64,000 nucleotides of DNA, taken from Flexivirga oryzae (GTDB lineage: Bacteria > Actinomycetota > Actinomycetes > Actinomycetales > Dermatophilaceae). The stretch spans positions 372,001-436,000 of the forward strand of contig NZ_JACHVQ010000003.1 of the NCBI RefSeq assembly GCF_014190805.1, read 5' to 3'. The notes beneath the pieces are model-generated. The model did not search any database. It was not told where the DNA came from and worked only from the letters and a program-made list of their open reading frames with translations. The first letter of the stretch is position 1. Each line of letters starts with the position of its first letter. The position numbers and the translations under genes are program-made. Of the stretch, positions 18,911 through 28,103 are shown in pieces.

Positions 18911-18947
18911 GGGCGCACCCCTGGCGCCCGGGACGAGGAGGCACGAG

Positions 18948-20084
18948 ATGGGCCAGCAGGCTCCGATCAGTCGACGTACGGTGCTGCGCGCGGGAGGGGT
19001 GATCGGCGGCAGCATGGCGCTCGGCATCGCATCGACGCAGCCGGCGCAGGCGAGTCCGCCGTGGTGGGCCAAGCTGTCGCTGAGCCAGCAGGTCGGCCAG
19101 CGGGTGATCTTCTCCTACCCGGGAGCGGACCCGTCGGACGACATGATGCAGCTGATCAAGGACGGGATGGTCGGTGGGCTGATCTTCTTCGGTGAGAACA
19201 TCCCCAGCCTGTCGCACATCGCCGACGTGGTGACCGAGCTGAAGGCGGCACATGCTCAGAGCCCGACGAGTTCGTCGCCGCTGTTGCTGATGACAGATCA
19301 GGAGGGTGGCTACATCCGTCGGTTGCGCGGGCAGGAGCCGGTTCTCTCGGAGAAGAAGATCGGGGAGTCCGCGGATCCGCTCGACGAGGCGACGAAGGCC
19401 GGCGCGGGAGCGGGTGCCGCGCTCAAGGCGGTCGGGATGAACCTCAACCTGGCACCGGTCGAGGACGTCTATCGGGAGGAGGGCAACTTCGACGACCAGT
19501 GGGAGCGTTCGTACAGCTCCGACCCGGTGGCGTGCGGGACCCTCGGTGCGGCGTTCGTGCGGGCCCAGCAGGCGACGGGCGTCGCGGCTACGGCGAAGCA
19601 CTATCCGGGCCTGGGTTGGGCCACCAGCGACGAGAACACCGACCTCGGTGTCGTCACCCTCACCCAGTCGGCCGCCGAGATCCGCGCCGTCGACGAGTTC
19701 GCGTTCACTCCCGTCATCCGCGCGGGCGTGCAGCTGGTGATGACCTCGTGGGCCGTCTACCCGGCGATCGATCCGGTCTACCCGGCGGGGCTGTCCAAGA
19801 CCTTCGTCGAGCGCGAGTTGCGCGGCCGCCAGCGCTTCTGCGGCGTGACGATCACCGACGCCCTCGAGGCCGGTGCGCTCGACCCGTTCGGCGACACCGG
19901 TGAGCGGTCCGTGCTGGCCGCCGAAGCCGGCATGGACCTGTTGCTGTGCTCGGGCCGCGACGTCGGCCAGGGCGAGGCAGCCGTGAGCGGGGTGGCCGAC
20001 GCAGTGCGCAGTGGCCGCCTCAACCCGGGTCACTTCAAGATCGCGCTGCGCCGCGTCCGCCGGCTGCGGGACGGGCTCGGCTGA
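18948..20084 (+). CDS. Exported glycoside hydrolase family 3 protein
   Basis: A 378-residue protein with a Tat signal (ISRRTVLRAGG, cleavage near AQA at about 36). The GH3 barrel has KHYPGLG, and the nucleophile Asp is probably in VTITDALEAGA. The length fits beta-N-acetylhexosaminidases of the NagZ type, which cut GlcNAc from cell-wall sugars. GAGGAGG precedes the ATG. A second GH3 protein with a peptidoglycan-binding domain is encoded at about 25 kb. Confidence 0.88.
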   Translation: MGQQAPISRRTVLRAGGVIGGSMALGIASTQPAQASPPWWAKLSLSQQVGQRVIFSYPGADPSDDMMQLIKDGMVGGLIFFGENIPSLSHIADVVTELKAAHAQSPTSSSPLLLMTDQEGGYIRRLRGQEPVLSEKKIGESADPLDEATKAGAGAGAALKAVGMNLNLAPVEDVYREEGNFDDQWERSYSSDPVACGTLGAAFVRAQQATGVAATAKHYPGLGWATSDENTDLGVVTLTQSAAEIRAVDEFAFTPVIRAGVQLVMTSWAVYPAIDPVYPAGLSKTFVERELRGRQRFCGVTITDALEAGALDPFGDTGERSVLAAEAGMDLLLCSGRDVGQGEAAVSGVADAVRSGRLNPGHFKIALRRVRRLRDGLG

Positions 20085-20238
20085 GCGAGCGTTCCCTGAG
20101 AAGCCCGGAGCCCCAGGCCGACTCGACCCGCACCGACAGTTCACCCGCGATTCGTTCGGGTGTCAGCCGGTGTTCGAGGAGCACTCGGGTGCCGGCGTTA
20201 CCGTCGGCGTCCCCGTCACTCGACCCCACCGGATCGGT

Positions 20239-20979
20239 ATGCCACTTCCCAACTTCCTCGTTGTCGGTAGTCAGAAGAGCGGCACCAGTTGGCTCCATCG
20301 CAGCCTCGAGCGCTCACAGCAGATCTTCGCGTCCGAGGTGAAGGAGCTGAACTTCTTCAACCAGACGAAGTTCGACGCCCCAGAGAAGGTCGCCGCCTTC
20401 CGGCAGCACTTCCCCCAGGAGGAACTGCCGGGGGTCCGCTACTACCTGGAGAGCACGCCGCACTACTTCAAGTCCGACCTCACGACCGCCAGGAACATCC
20501 GGGCCATGCTGGGCACGCCGAAAATGGTTGCAGTCTTTCGTCATCCGGTGGAGCGATACGAGTCGGCATACATCCACCACATGATGAAGGGCCGCTTCCC
20601 GTACGCCCCGACCATCGACAACGTCACCGACGATTACCGGATCCTGTCCTTCGGCCGATACGCCGAGACGCTGGAGGGTTGGTGGACGATCCACCCGCAG
20701 CTCAAGCCGATGCTCTACGACGATCTGGTCAGGGACCCGGTCGCGTTCGTCGGCGAGGTCATGGACTATCTCGGCCTCGAGTCCGATCTGACGCCGGGCG
20801 ACCTCGCGTTCCGGGCCAACGACAAGCAGGAGAAGAAGGCGGAGCTGGGGTCGCACTGGAAGGAACTGCCGATGCTCACTCGACGTGTCCGGCGCCTGCT
20901 GTTCGAGGAGTATGACGCGGACACGCGCCGGCTGCAGGACTTGCTCGGTCGCGACCTCAGCGGATGGCGGCGCGCGTAG
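20239..20979 (+). CDS. Sulfotransferase family protein
   Basis: A 246-residue cytosolic protein with the PAPS 5'-phosphosulfate loop VVGSQKSGTSWLHRSL at its start and the 3'-phosphate motif FRHPVERYESAY near residue 110. It should transfer a sulfo group from PAPS to an unknown acceptor, perhaps a cell-surface glycan. The ribosome site before the ATG is weak. It is unrelated in sequence detail to the sulfotransferases at 52-57 kb, apart from the general fold. Confidence 0.88.
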   Translation: MPLPNFLVVGSQKSGTSWLHRSLERSQQIFASEVKELNFFNQTKFDAPEKVAAFRQHFPQEELPGVRYYLESTPHYFKSDLTTARNIRAMLGTPKMVAVFRHPVERYESAYIHHMMKGRFPYAPTIDNVTDDYRILSFGRYAETLEGWWTIHPQLKPMLYDDLVRDPVAFVGEVMDYLGLESDLTPGDLAFRANDKQEKKAELGSHWKELPMLTRRVRRLLFEEYDADTRRLQDLLGRDLSGWRRA

Positions 20980-21076
20980 ACCAGCCCGAGTACTTCCAAT
21001 AGCGATCTCGTGAGAACTGCGGTATGCCTGAGAGGTCCTACGCGCGGTGGGATGTATGCCGACAAGGAGACGCGAC

Positions 21077-21547
21077 ATGGCAACAAGCGGGCTCGTCCCA
21101 CCGTTCGACCGGGACAGCGCGATCGCGAAGGTGCGGGCTGCGGAGGATCTGTGGAACACGCGGGACCCGGAGAAGGTCGCGGCGGCATACGCGCCGGACA
21201 GTCGGTGGCGCAACCGCACCACCTGGGTCACCGGCCGCGACGAGATCGTCGCCTTCCTGATCCAGAAGTGGGACCGCGAGCGGGACTACCGGCTGATCAA
21301 GGAGATGTGGGCCTTCGGCGGCAATCGGATCGCGGTGCGGTTCGCGTCCGAATGCGTTGGCAAGGACGGGCTCTGGTACCGCTGCTACGGCAACGAGCAG
21401 TGGGAGTTCAACGACCAGGGTCAGTGCCAGTTCCGCCATGCCAGCATCAACGACCTGCAGATCGACGAAGCTGACCGGCTCTACCACTGGGACGCCCCCG
21501 GCCCACGCCCTGCGGATCATCCGGGGCTGAGCGACCTCGGCCTCTGA
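21077..21547 (+). CDS. DUF1348/NTF2-like family protein
   Basis: A 156-residue protein of the SnoaL/NTF2-like fold with the DUF1348 pattern (AEDLWNTRDPEKVAAAYAPDSRWRN, W.FGGNRIAVRFA, RHASINDL). AAGGAG precedes the ATG. These proteins are widespread and their reaction is unknown. A large inverted repeat starts 17 bases after the stop. Confidence 0.9.
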   Translation: MATSGLVPPFDRDSAIAKVRAAEDLWNTRDPEKVAAAYAPDSRWRNRTTWVTGRDEIVAFLIQKWDRERDYRLIKEMWAFGGNRIAVRFASECVGKDGLWYRCYGNEQWEFNDQGQCQFRHASINDLQIDEADRLYHWDAPGPRPADHPGLSDLGL

Positions 21548-21563
21548 CCGGTCAGGCGTGCTT

Positions 21564-21650
21564 GACCGAGAGGAGTACGAACCGACGGACAGGAGTGGCA
21601 ATTTCGCCCATGCTCATACTCCTGTCGGTCACGTTGTACTCCTCTCGGTC
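21564..21650. repeat. 33-base near-perfect inverted repeat with four AGGAGT boxes
   Basis: The left arm is 21564-21596 and the right arm 21618-21650; 28 of 33 positions match, with 15 perfect outer pairs starting GACCGAGAGGAGTAC and 8 perfect inner pairs ACAGGAGT. Each arm holds two AGGAGT boxes 20 bases apart. It could be the terminator of the DUF1348 gene, or an operator for ilvA, which starts 105 bases later. Confidence 0.65.
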
Positions 21651-21754
21651 GTGTGTTGTCGTCCCCACGCTCGGCGTCCAGTCGGCGAACGGCCTGTCTC
21701 AGCGGCACCTCGGGTGAATACATTGGAGAGTCGCCGATCAACGAGGAGCATCAC

Positions 21755-23041
21755 GTGTCAGCCACCGCACACCGCCACCGCGAGCAGGTGACTGCGTCCG
21801 GCGTGGTGGCGCAGGCCGCGAGGAACATCGAGGGGTTCGCGGTGCGCACGCCGCTGCAGCCCAACGACCGCCTCGGCGCGTTGGTCGACGCCACGGTGCT
21901 GCTCAAGCGCGAAGACCTGCAACCGGTGCGGTCCTACAAGATTCGCGGCGCCGTCAACCTGATCCGCGGACTCAGCGAGGAGGAGCGGTCGCAAGGAGTC
22001 GTCTGCGCCAGCGCCGGCAACCACGCGCAGGGTGTCGCGCTGGCCTGCGCCGAGCTCGGCGTCCGGGCCCGAATCTACTTGCCCCGCAACACCCCTCGGC
22101 AGAAGCGTGACCGGGTCAATCAGCTCGGCGGCGAGCACGTCCGGCTCATCCTGCACGGTGACACCTACGACGACGCGTCCAAGGCGGCCGTGCTGGACGC
22201 TTCCCGCACCGGCGCCACGCTGGCGCCGGCGTTCGACGACCCGCGGGTGATCGCCGGGCAGGGCACCGTCACCCGCGAGATCCTGCAGGAGCTCGGTCGC
22301 GCACCCGACGTCCTCCTCGTCCCGGTCGGTGGCGGCGGGCTGTTGGCGGGGGCCCTGCTCGCGCTCGCCGAGGCACCGCCGGAGTTCGAGGCGGACCGAT
22401 GCCGGGTCGTCGCCGTGGAGCCGGTCGGTGCGGCGAGCCTGCAGGCCGCGCTCGCGGCGGGCGCGCCGCTGGACCTGGGGGAGATCGACACGTTCGCCGA
22501 CGGCACCGCGGTGCGCAAGGTCGGCGAGCATCCCTTCGAGATCATCCGCCCGTCCGGTGTCGAGGTCGCCACCGTGGAGACCGGGGCGATCTGCCAGGAG
22601 ATGCTGCGGCTCTACCAGTCCGACGGCATCATCGCCGAGCCGTCCGGCGCCATGTCGATGGCCGACCTGGATCGCCGTGGCATCACGCCGGGTTCGACGG
22701 TCGTGGCGATCCTGTCCGGCGGCAACAACGACGTGAGCCGGTATGCCGAGGTCATCGAGCGGGCCCTCGTCCACGAGGGACGCAAGCACTACTTCCTCGT
22801 CGACTTCCCGCAGGAGCCGGGCGCGCTGCGCCGTTTCCTGTCGGACATCCTCGGGCCGGACGACGACATCACGTTCTTCGAGTACGTCAAACGCAACAAC
22901 CGCGAGTTCGGACCCGCGCTGGTCGGTGTCGAGCTCGGGGATCCGGAGTCGCTGGACGCGCTGCTGGCCCGCGCCGAGGAGTCCCCGCTCGTGGTGGATC
23001 CGCTGCCGCCGGACAGCCCGATGCTGCGCTACCTCTTCTGA
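21755..23041 (+). CDS. ilvA: Threonine dehydratase (threonine ammonia-lyase)
   Basis: A 428-residue PLP enzyme. The Schiff-base Lys is in RSYKIRGA (about residue 59), with ASAGNHAQGVA and the phosphate-binding GGGGLLAG loop. The C-terminal part (about 340-428) is a short ACT-like regulatory domain (HYFLVDFPQEPGALRRFL). It converts threonine to 2-oxobutanoate for isoleucine synthesis. GTG at 21755 follows CGAGGAG. The four AGGAGT boxes upstream may control it. Confidence 0.95.
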   Translation: MSATAHRHREQVTASGVVAQAARNIEGFAVRTPLQPNDRLGALVDATVLLKREDLQPVRSYKIRGAVNLIRGLSEEERSQGVVCASAGNHAQGVALACAELGVRARIYLPRNTPRQKRDRVNQLGGEHVRLILHGDTYDDASKAAVLDASRTGATLAPAFDDPRVIAGQGTVTREILQELGRAPDVLLVPVGGGGLLAGALLALAEAPPEFEADRCRVVAVEPVGAASLQAALAAGAPLDLGEIDTFADGTAVRKVGEHPFEIIRPSGVEVATVETGAICQEMLRLYQSDGIIAEPSGAMSMADLDRRGITPGSTVVAILSGGNNDVSRYAEVIERALVHEGRKHYFLVDFPQEPGALRRFLSDILGPDDDITFFEYVKRNNREFGPALVGVELGDPESLDALLARAEESPLVVDPLPPDSPMLRYLF

Positions 23042-23048
23042 GCGCGGG

Positions 23049-23972
23049 TCACTCGGCAGCGTTGCCGGAGGTCGCCGCAGGCTCCGCGGTGAAGCTGTGC
23101 ATCGCGTCCAGCACGCTTCGTACCAGAGGGATTTCGTGGCTGCGGTAGATCCCGGTGCCGCCGAGATGCGCCAGCGCCGCGAAGAAGCCCTCGGCGCTGC
23201 GGAACTGGTCCTCGAAGATGTCGAACGCGTGCGGGAGTGCATGGCAGACCGGGACACCGAGCTGACGCAGCCGGAAGCTGTGCAGCAGCGCGGTCGCCTG
23301 GTACTGCGCGCGGGCACGTTGGTCGTGCAGCCGGAAACCGAAGCCGAGCCCCGGGTCGATGGCCAGGCTGGTCACCCCGAGCCGCCGGGCCCGCTCGATC
23401 CGCTCGCCGAACAGTTCCAGCATCCGGGGGATCGGGTCCGGGTCGACGTCCTCACCGGTGAGGGCGCGCGCGTTCGGGCCGAGCACGTGGCACAGCACGA
23501 CGCTCGCGCCATACTCCGCAGCGAGGGTGAACATGCGGTCGTCGTCGTCCGAGCCGGTGAGGTTGAGCACGCACGCTCCGGCCGCCAGCCCGGCCCGGGC
23601 GACCGGCTCCCGGTAGGCCTCCACGGACACCGGGATGCCGTCGGCGGTGAGCTGCTCCACCACCGGCGTCAGGAGGTGTTCCTGGTCCTCGTCGTCGGCC
23701 CGCGCCGCGGAGGCGCGACTCGACTCGGCGCCGACGTCGATCAGCTGCGCCCCCTCCGCCGCCTGCACCCTGCTCTTGCGAACCGCCGATTCCGCACTGA
23801 CAGCGATGCTTTCGCGGTATGACGAGTCGCGTGACAGGTTCACCACGCCCATCAGCACCGGGTCGTTGACCGTGTCGATCTCCTCGCCGCCGACACGGAA
23901 CGGGGCGACCGGGGCATCTAGGTCCGCGGCGTGCTGCTCGGCCAACTGGGCCAGCGCGGCGAGCGTGATCAT
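23049..23972 (-). CDS. Dihydropteroate synthase-like protein
   Basis: A 307-residue TIM-barrel protein of the pterin-binding family. It keeps weakened forms of the DHPS motifs: VNLSRDSSY for NvTpDSFsD, IDVGAESSR for IDvGgEStRPG, and IDPGLGFG. The Lys/Arg-rich SRKR loop that closes the site is not present (there is VCHALPHAFD). It may therefore use another substrate or be a specialised homologue rather than the main folP. It overlaps the RibD-like gene by four bases (ATGA), so the two are expressed together. Confidence 0.8.
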   Translation of the reverse strand: MITLAALAQLAEQHAADLDAPVAPFRVGGEEIDTVNDPVLMGVVNLSRDSSYRESIAVSAESAVRKSRVQAAEGAQLIDVGAESSRASAARADDEDQEHLLTPVVEQLTADGIPVSVEAYREPVARAGLAAGACVLNLTGSDDDDRMFTLAAEYGASVVLCHVLGPNARALTGEDVDPDPIPRMLELFGERIERARRLGVTSLAIDPGLGFGFRLHDQRARAQYQATALLHSFRLRQLGVPVCHALPHAFDIFEDQFRSAEGFFAALAHLGGTGIYRSHEIPLVRSVLDAMHSFTAEPAATSGNAAE

Positions 23973-24718
23973 CGGACCGCCAGGTAACGCATCATCAGTG
24001 CGCCGTCGCCCTGCAGCACGTGCGCCAGTTTGAAGGAATTCACCTGTGCGAGAGCCGGGGTCGGCGGCGAGGTGGCTGTGCCGGCGAAGACCGGGCTGAC
24101 GGTGATGTCGGCCTCGTCCACCAGGCCGGCGCCGACCAGGTCGCGCAGCAGCCGCGGACCGCCCTCACACACGATCCGGGGCAGGTCACGGTCGACGAGC
24201 GCATCCACGATCGCGGTCGGTGTGATGTCGTCCATCGCGACAACGGTGGCATGCTCGCCGGCGATCGCCAGCTGGCTGCGATCCGCGTGCGTCGAGGTGA
24301 CCACCAGCGGCCGGACGGCCGATTCGCGCCATACCGGAAGGTCCCACGGCAGATTCAGGGATGCACTGACCACCACGATCACCGGTGCCGGCGCCTGACC
24401 GGACGCCGCGCGGCTCGCAGTGTCGGCCGGCTTCGCCCGCATCGGCGTGTACTGCTCGGCGCGCATCGTGCCGGCGCCGATCAGCACGGCATCCGCGTGA
24501 CGGCGGACCGCGTTGAAGACCAGTTGGTCGGCCGGCGAGGACACCGACCCGCTCAACCCGTCGGGGCCGGTCGCGGCACCGTCCAGCGTGGTGACCATCA
24601 TCGCCCGCACCCACACCCGGGCGTCCGGCCACGGGTATGCCGCGGCCACCTCCTCGCCGGTCAGTGGGTCGCCGCCGGTCAGCGGGAGCGGACCGTACAC
24701 GTCCTCTGCGTCAGACAC
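23969..24718 (-). CDS. RibD C-terminal domain (pyrimidine/dihydrofolate reductase-like) protein
   Basis: A 249-residue NADPH-dependent reductase of the RibD_C/DHFR-like fold: MMVTTLDGAATGPDG, LIGAGTMRAEQYTP, and CEGGPRLLRDLV. The start is GTG at 24718. Family members reduce the riboflavin intermediate; the mycobacterial homologue Rv2671 can act as an alternative dihydrofolate reductase. Its tight coupling with a DHPS-like gene makes a role in pterin or folate chemistry worth considering. Confidence 0.88.
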   Translation of the reverse strand: MSDAEDVYGPLPLTGGDPLTGEEVAAAYPWPDARVWVRAMMVTTLDGAATGPDGLSGSVSSPADQLVFNAVRRHADAVLIGAGTMRAEQYTPMRAKPADTASRAASGQAPAPVIVVVSASLNLPWDLPVWRESAVRPLVVTSTHADRSQLAIAGEHATVVAMDDITPTAIVDALVDRDLPRIVCEGGPRLLRDLVGAGLVDEADITVSPVFAGTATSPPTPALAQVNSFKLAHVLQGDGALMMRYLAVR

Positions 24719-24792
24719 TCTTGCAACCTACCTGCCGCGCCCAGGTGTGACGTACACCCGCCGCGGTCAGGGCGGCTACCAGCACCGGAAGG

Positions 24793-26193
24793 TCAGGAGC
24801 AGAACAGCAACCCGTGCGACGACTTCAGACTCAGCACGCGATGCACGGAGGCGTTGACCTGCTTGGTGAACGCCGGGCTCGACGTCATCTTCGCCAGGAT
24901 CGCCTTCTCCATCGCGGGGATCTCGTGCGCGTCACCGGTGAGCGCGATGTCACCGCCGGCGGCGATGAATCGCACGGCACGCTGGCCGACCGAGACGTGT
25001 TGCACCGCAACGGCACTCAGCGAGTCACTGACGACAACACCCTTGAAGCCGAGCTGGCCGCGCAACAGCGTCGTGATGATCTTCTGGGAGAAGGCCGCCT
25101 GGTTGGCCGAGTCGATCTTCGGGTACCAGGCCAGCCCGACCATCACCATGCCGGCGCCGGCCTTGATGCCGGACTTGAACGGAGCCAGGTACGGGTCCGA
25201 GGTGGTCGCCGTGTTGTCCGTGATGCCGGTGCTCGACGTGTCGGTGTTGTTCTTGATCCGGCCGAGTCCGGGGAAGTGCTTCAGCGTCGCGACCTCGGTG
25301 CGTGAGTTGAGGCCGTGGACGATGTTGGTCACTGCCCGGGAGACGGTGCCCGTGGTGTACCCGTACTCACGGTAGTAGTGGCCGATCGGGCCGTTGCCGG
25401 TGCCGAGCGACTTCGGGACGGTGTCGGTCACCGGGGCCAGGTTGACGTTGACCCCGACGTCCCGCAGTTGCTGCCCCACGAGGGCGCCCGTCGACGTCTG
25501 ATGCGCCGAGGACCACGTCCCCTGGGTCAGTGCGGTCGGCAGCTTGGTGAACCCGGTCCCCGTCAACTGCTGCACGTAGCCGCCCTCCTGGTCGGCGCCG
25601 ATGAGCAGCGGGACGTTGCCGGTCCAGGCGTCGGACGTCAGGCCCTGATTGGCGTCCGTGATGTGCCCGACCGTGCCGTCGCCGCTCCAGCCGCCGAGGA
25701 AGAGGAGGTTGCCCACGTGGTCGTACTTCATCAGCGCGTGCACGTAGCTCTGGTTGTTCGACTCCAACCCGACCATGAACAGCTGCCCCACCCGCTGCGC
25801 CTTGGTCAGGTGGTTGAACGTCTGCGTGACGCATGCCGACCCGGTCGGGCCGAACGCCTCCAACGCCTTCCAGTTCAGCCGGTCGACGACACCGGTCACG
25901 TTCAGGTGCCGCGGGCTCTGGAAGCGCTCGACCGCTGCACGGGTCGCCGCGCCGAAGTCTCCGTCGGCGCCGGCCGACCCGACCGAGTAGCCGTGTTGGA
26001 TGAGCAGCTGCTGGGCGCGCTTCACGCACGCGCCCGTGCTGCCGTAGTAGATGACCGGATGCGTCGTACAGCTGGTCGCGGCCGTGCTGCGATCCGCCGC
26101 GTGCGAGGGCTGTGCCGCCCCGAGCGTCATACCGACCGTTGCGATGGCGAACGTGGCGCCGAGCGCCACTGGCCGCCCCCCGAGCTTCTTCAT
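24793..26193 (-). CDS. Secreted GH3 glycosidase with N-terminal peptidoglycan-binding domain
   Basis: A 466-residue protein: signal peptide (ending AAQPSHA, about residue 32), a PG_binding_1 domain at about 45-110 (CVKRAQQLL... GDFGAATRAAVERFQ), then a GH3 barrel with LIGADQEGGYVQQL, KHFPGLGRIK and the nucleophile in VVSDSLSAVA. It is expected to cut beta-N-acetylglucosaminyl bonds in the cell wall outside the cell. GGAGGAG precedes the ATG. It lies divergent from an unknown gene. Confidence 0.92.
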   Translation of the reverse strand: MKKLGGRPVALGATFAIATVGMTLGAAQPSHAADRSTAATSCTTHPVIYYGSTGACVKRAQQLLIQHGYSVGSAGADGDFGAATRAAVERFQSPRHLNVTGVVDRLNWKALEAFGPTGSACVTQTFNHLTKAQRVGQLFMVGLESNNQSYVHALMKYDHVGNLLFLGGWSGDGTVGHITDANQGLTSDAWTGNVPLLIGADQEGGYVQQLTGTGFTKLPTALTQGTWSSAHQTSTGALVGQQLRDVGVNVNLAPVTDTVPKSLGTGNGPIGHYYREYGYTTGTVSRAVTNIVHGLNSRTEVATLKHFPGLGRIKNNTDTSSTGITDNTATTSDPYLAPFKSGIKAGAGMVMVGLAWYPKIDSANQAAFSQKIITTLLRGQLGFKGVVVSDSLSAVAVQHVSVGQRAVRFIAAGGDIALTGDAHEIPAMEKAILAKMTSSPAFTKQVNASVHRVLSLKSSHGLLFCS

Positions 26194-26375
26194 GATGTGT
26201 CTCCTCCGATGAGTGCTCACTGGGTATGACGTCTCGGGGCCCGTCCCGGTTGTCCCACGGCACGCGGAGGAGCGGGTCGACCGACCCCGCGAGTCTCGAG
26301 ATGTATCAGCGCCGACGCCGGCGTCTCCTCCCTGATGCGCCCTACCCCTGGGTGTCCCCGACAGAAGGAACAACC

Positions 26376-27095
26376 ATGACTACTGCCCGATTCACGCTAC
26401 GCCACCTGCAGTGCCGGTCCACCACGGAGAGTGGCCACGACGAGGTGTACTTCAGCACCGCCGTGGTCCGCCGATCCGGGGCCGCGAAGCCGACCACGGA
26501 CAAGGCCACGATCGGCCCGACCGCGGCGCAGCACGCCAACGCGGGCGGGCCCGGCGGGGATCGAACCGCCTGGGACGTCAACGATTCCGGGTCCTTGTCG
26601 GATCAGTGGCCGAACGTCGACATGTTCGACGTCGCGGTGGCGCCCGGTGAGATCGTGACGGTCACGGTGACCTTCAAGGAGAGCGACGGCCAGAACCTCG
26701 GCGATCAGGAGAAGGAGGCGGCAGCAGCCACTGCGGCGGCCCTCGTGGCCGTGACCGCCGCGTTCCCGGCGACCGCGGTGGTGACGGCGCCGGTCGGCCT
26801 GGCGCTCGCGGCACTGACCGGCGTGGGGCAGGCCTTCAAGAAGTGGTTGACCAACGACGACGACGTACTCGGTAGCGTCGGATTCACCCTGGAGAGCGGC
26901 ACGGGCGGTGCGCTCCGCGTGACACAGGTCGACCTGGACCCGGGCAGCCGGCTGCTCAGCTCCGCCAAGGTGCGGCAGCCCGCCTGGGTCGTCGCCGGCA
27001 TGTTCGGGGCGGGATCGAACTATGCGTTCACCGTCGGCGTCGATGGTGCGCTCTACGACACTGCCGCCGCTCGCGCCAAGGCGGCCGGCTTCTGA
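26376..27095 (+). CDS. Protein of unknown function with central hydrophobic stretch
   Basis: I do not recognise this 239-residue protein. Its N-terminus (FTLRHLQCRSTTESGHDEVYF) has the pattern of a small beta domain seen at the start of several uncharacterised proteins. Residues about 110-152 are Ala/Val-rich and uncharged enough to enter a membrane, and a second beta-rich part follows. There is no signal peptide. AGAAGGAA precedes the ATG at 26376. A membrane-inserting or pore-forming role is possible but only a guess. Confidence 0.7.
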   Translation: MTTARFTLRHLQCRSTTESGHDEVYFSTAVVRRSGAAKPTTDKATIGPTAAQHANAGGPGGDRTAWDVNDSGSLSDQWPNVDMFDVAVAPGEIVTVTVTFKESDGQNLGDQEKEAAAATAAALVAVTAAFPATAVVTAPVGLALAALTGVGQAFKKWLTNDDDVLGSVGFTLESGTGGALRVTQVDLDPGSRLLSSAKVRQPAWVVAGMFGAGSNYAFTVGVDGALYDTAAARAKAAGF

Positions 27096-27228
27096 GGCGG
27101 CAGCCGACCTGGCGCCGGGTCGGGGACGGGTATGCCGCCCTCGGCCCGGCGCCGTTGTCGACCCTGCGAGAGCGCCGGCGCAGCGAAATCGACTGGAGCC
27201 AACCGCCCGCAGGCTGGTAGGCAATCCC

Positions 27229-27996
27229 ATGAACACTTCACTTTTCACCTCCGCGACCACCCGCGACGGAGTGGTCGAACGGGACTTCGTCGTGGGCGAG
27301 GTCCCCGGCGTCCTCTGGTCGCCGGTCGATGCATCGCCCGGAACACCGCTGGTCCTGATGGGCCACGGCGGTGGCCTGCACAAGCGATCACGCGGCCTCG
27401 TCGCACGCGCTCGCGAGGCCGTCCTGCGTGACGGTTTCGTGGTCGCCGCCATCGACGCCCCGGGCCACGGGGACCGGCCACGGTCCGCCCAGGACCAGCA
27501 CTGGGTCGACACGATGCTCGCCGAACGCGCGGCGGGACGCTCCATGGCGGCGACCATCGCCGACTACAACCGCTCGCTCGTCGAGCGCGCCGTGCCGGAG
27601 TGGCGGGCGGCGCTCGACGCGCTGCAGGAACTGCCCGAGATCGGGTCCGGAATGCCGATCGGTTACTCGGGCATGACGCTCGCCAGCGCGATCGGCATAC
27701 CGCTCGTCGTCGCCGAATCACGCATCACCGCAGCAGTTTTCGGCGGTGTCTTCGTGTATGACGACATCACGATCGCCGCTCGTCGCGTGACGATCCCGAT
27801 CGAGTTCCTGCTGCCGCTGGACGATCCCGAGATCGACCGGCAGTCCGGCCTGGACCTCTTCGACGAGTTCGCGTCGGAGGACAAGACGCTGCACGCCTTC
27901 CCGGGCAGCCACTTCACCGTGCCGGTGGAGCGCGTTGACACCCGCTTCTTCGCCCGGCAGTTGCGCCCCGGAGGGCCGGCCACCACGACGCACTGA
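27229..27996 (+). CDS. Alpha/beta hydrolase (dienelactone hydrolase-like)
   Basis: A 255-residue hydrolase with LVLMGHGGG (oxyanion region), the nucleophile elbow GYSGMT (Ser near residue 146), a candidate acid in PLDDPE and His in FPGSHF. The substrate is unknown. AGGTAGG-like bases near GGTAGGCAATCCC precede the ATG. The gene lies alone before the TetR promoter. Confidence 0.85.
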   Translation: MNTSLFTSATTRDGVVERDFVVGEVPGVLWSPVDASPGTPLVLMGHGGGLHKRSRGLVARAREAVLRDGFVVAAIDAPGHGDRPRSAQDQHWVDTMLAERAAGRSMAATIADYNRSLVERAVPEWRAALDALQELPEIGSGMPIGYSGMTLASAIGIPLVVAESRITAAVFGGVFVYDDITIAARRVTIPIEFLLPLDDPEIDRQSGLDLFDEFASEDKTLHAFPGSHFTVPVERVDTRFFARQLRPGGPATTTH

Positions 27997-28040
27997 GGCG
28001 TCGATCCCCCTGCGGTACGGCCGTGCAGCCGTGCCGGCCC

Positions 28041-28069
28041 TTGACGAAACTAATGGCATTAGTTTTAAT
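28041..28069 (+). promoter_or_regulatory. Sigma-70-type promoter with palindromic operator in the spacer
   Basis: TTGACG (28041-28046) and TTTAAT (28064-28069) are separated by 17 bases. The 19-base palindrome AAACTAATGGCATTAGTTT (28047-28065) fills the spacer: 9-base perfect arms around one G. It sits 35 bases before the TetR gene, so self-repression of the three-gene operon by that TetR protein is the natural reading. Confidence 0.8.
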
Positions 28070-28103
28070 GGTGTGGTCCAGCTCACATCCGAAAGGTGAT
28101 GCC

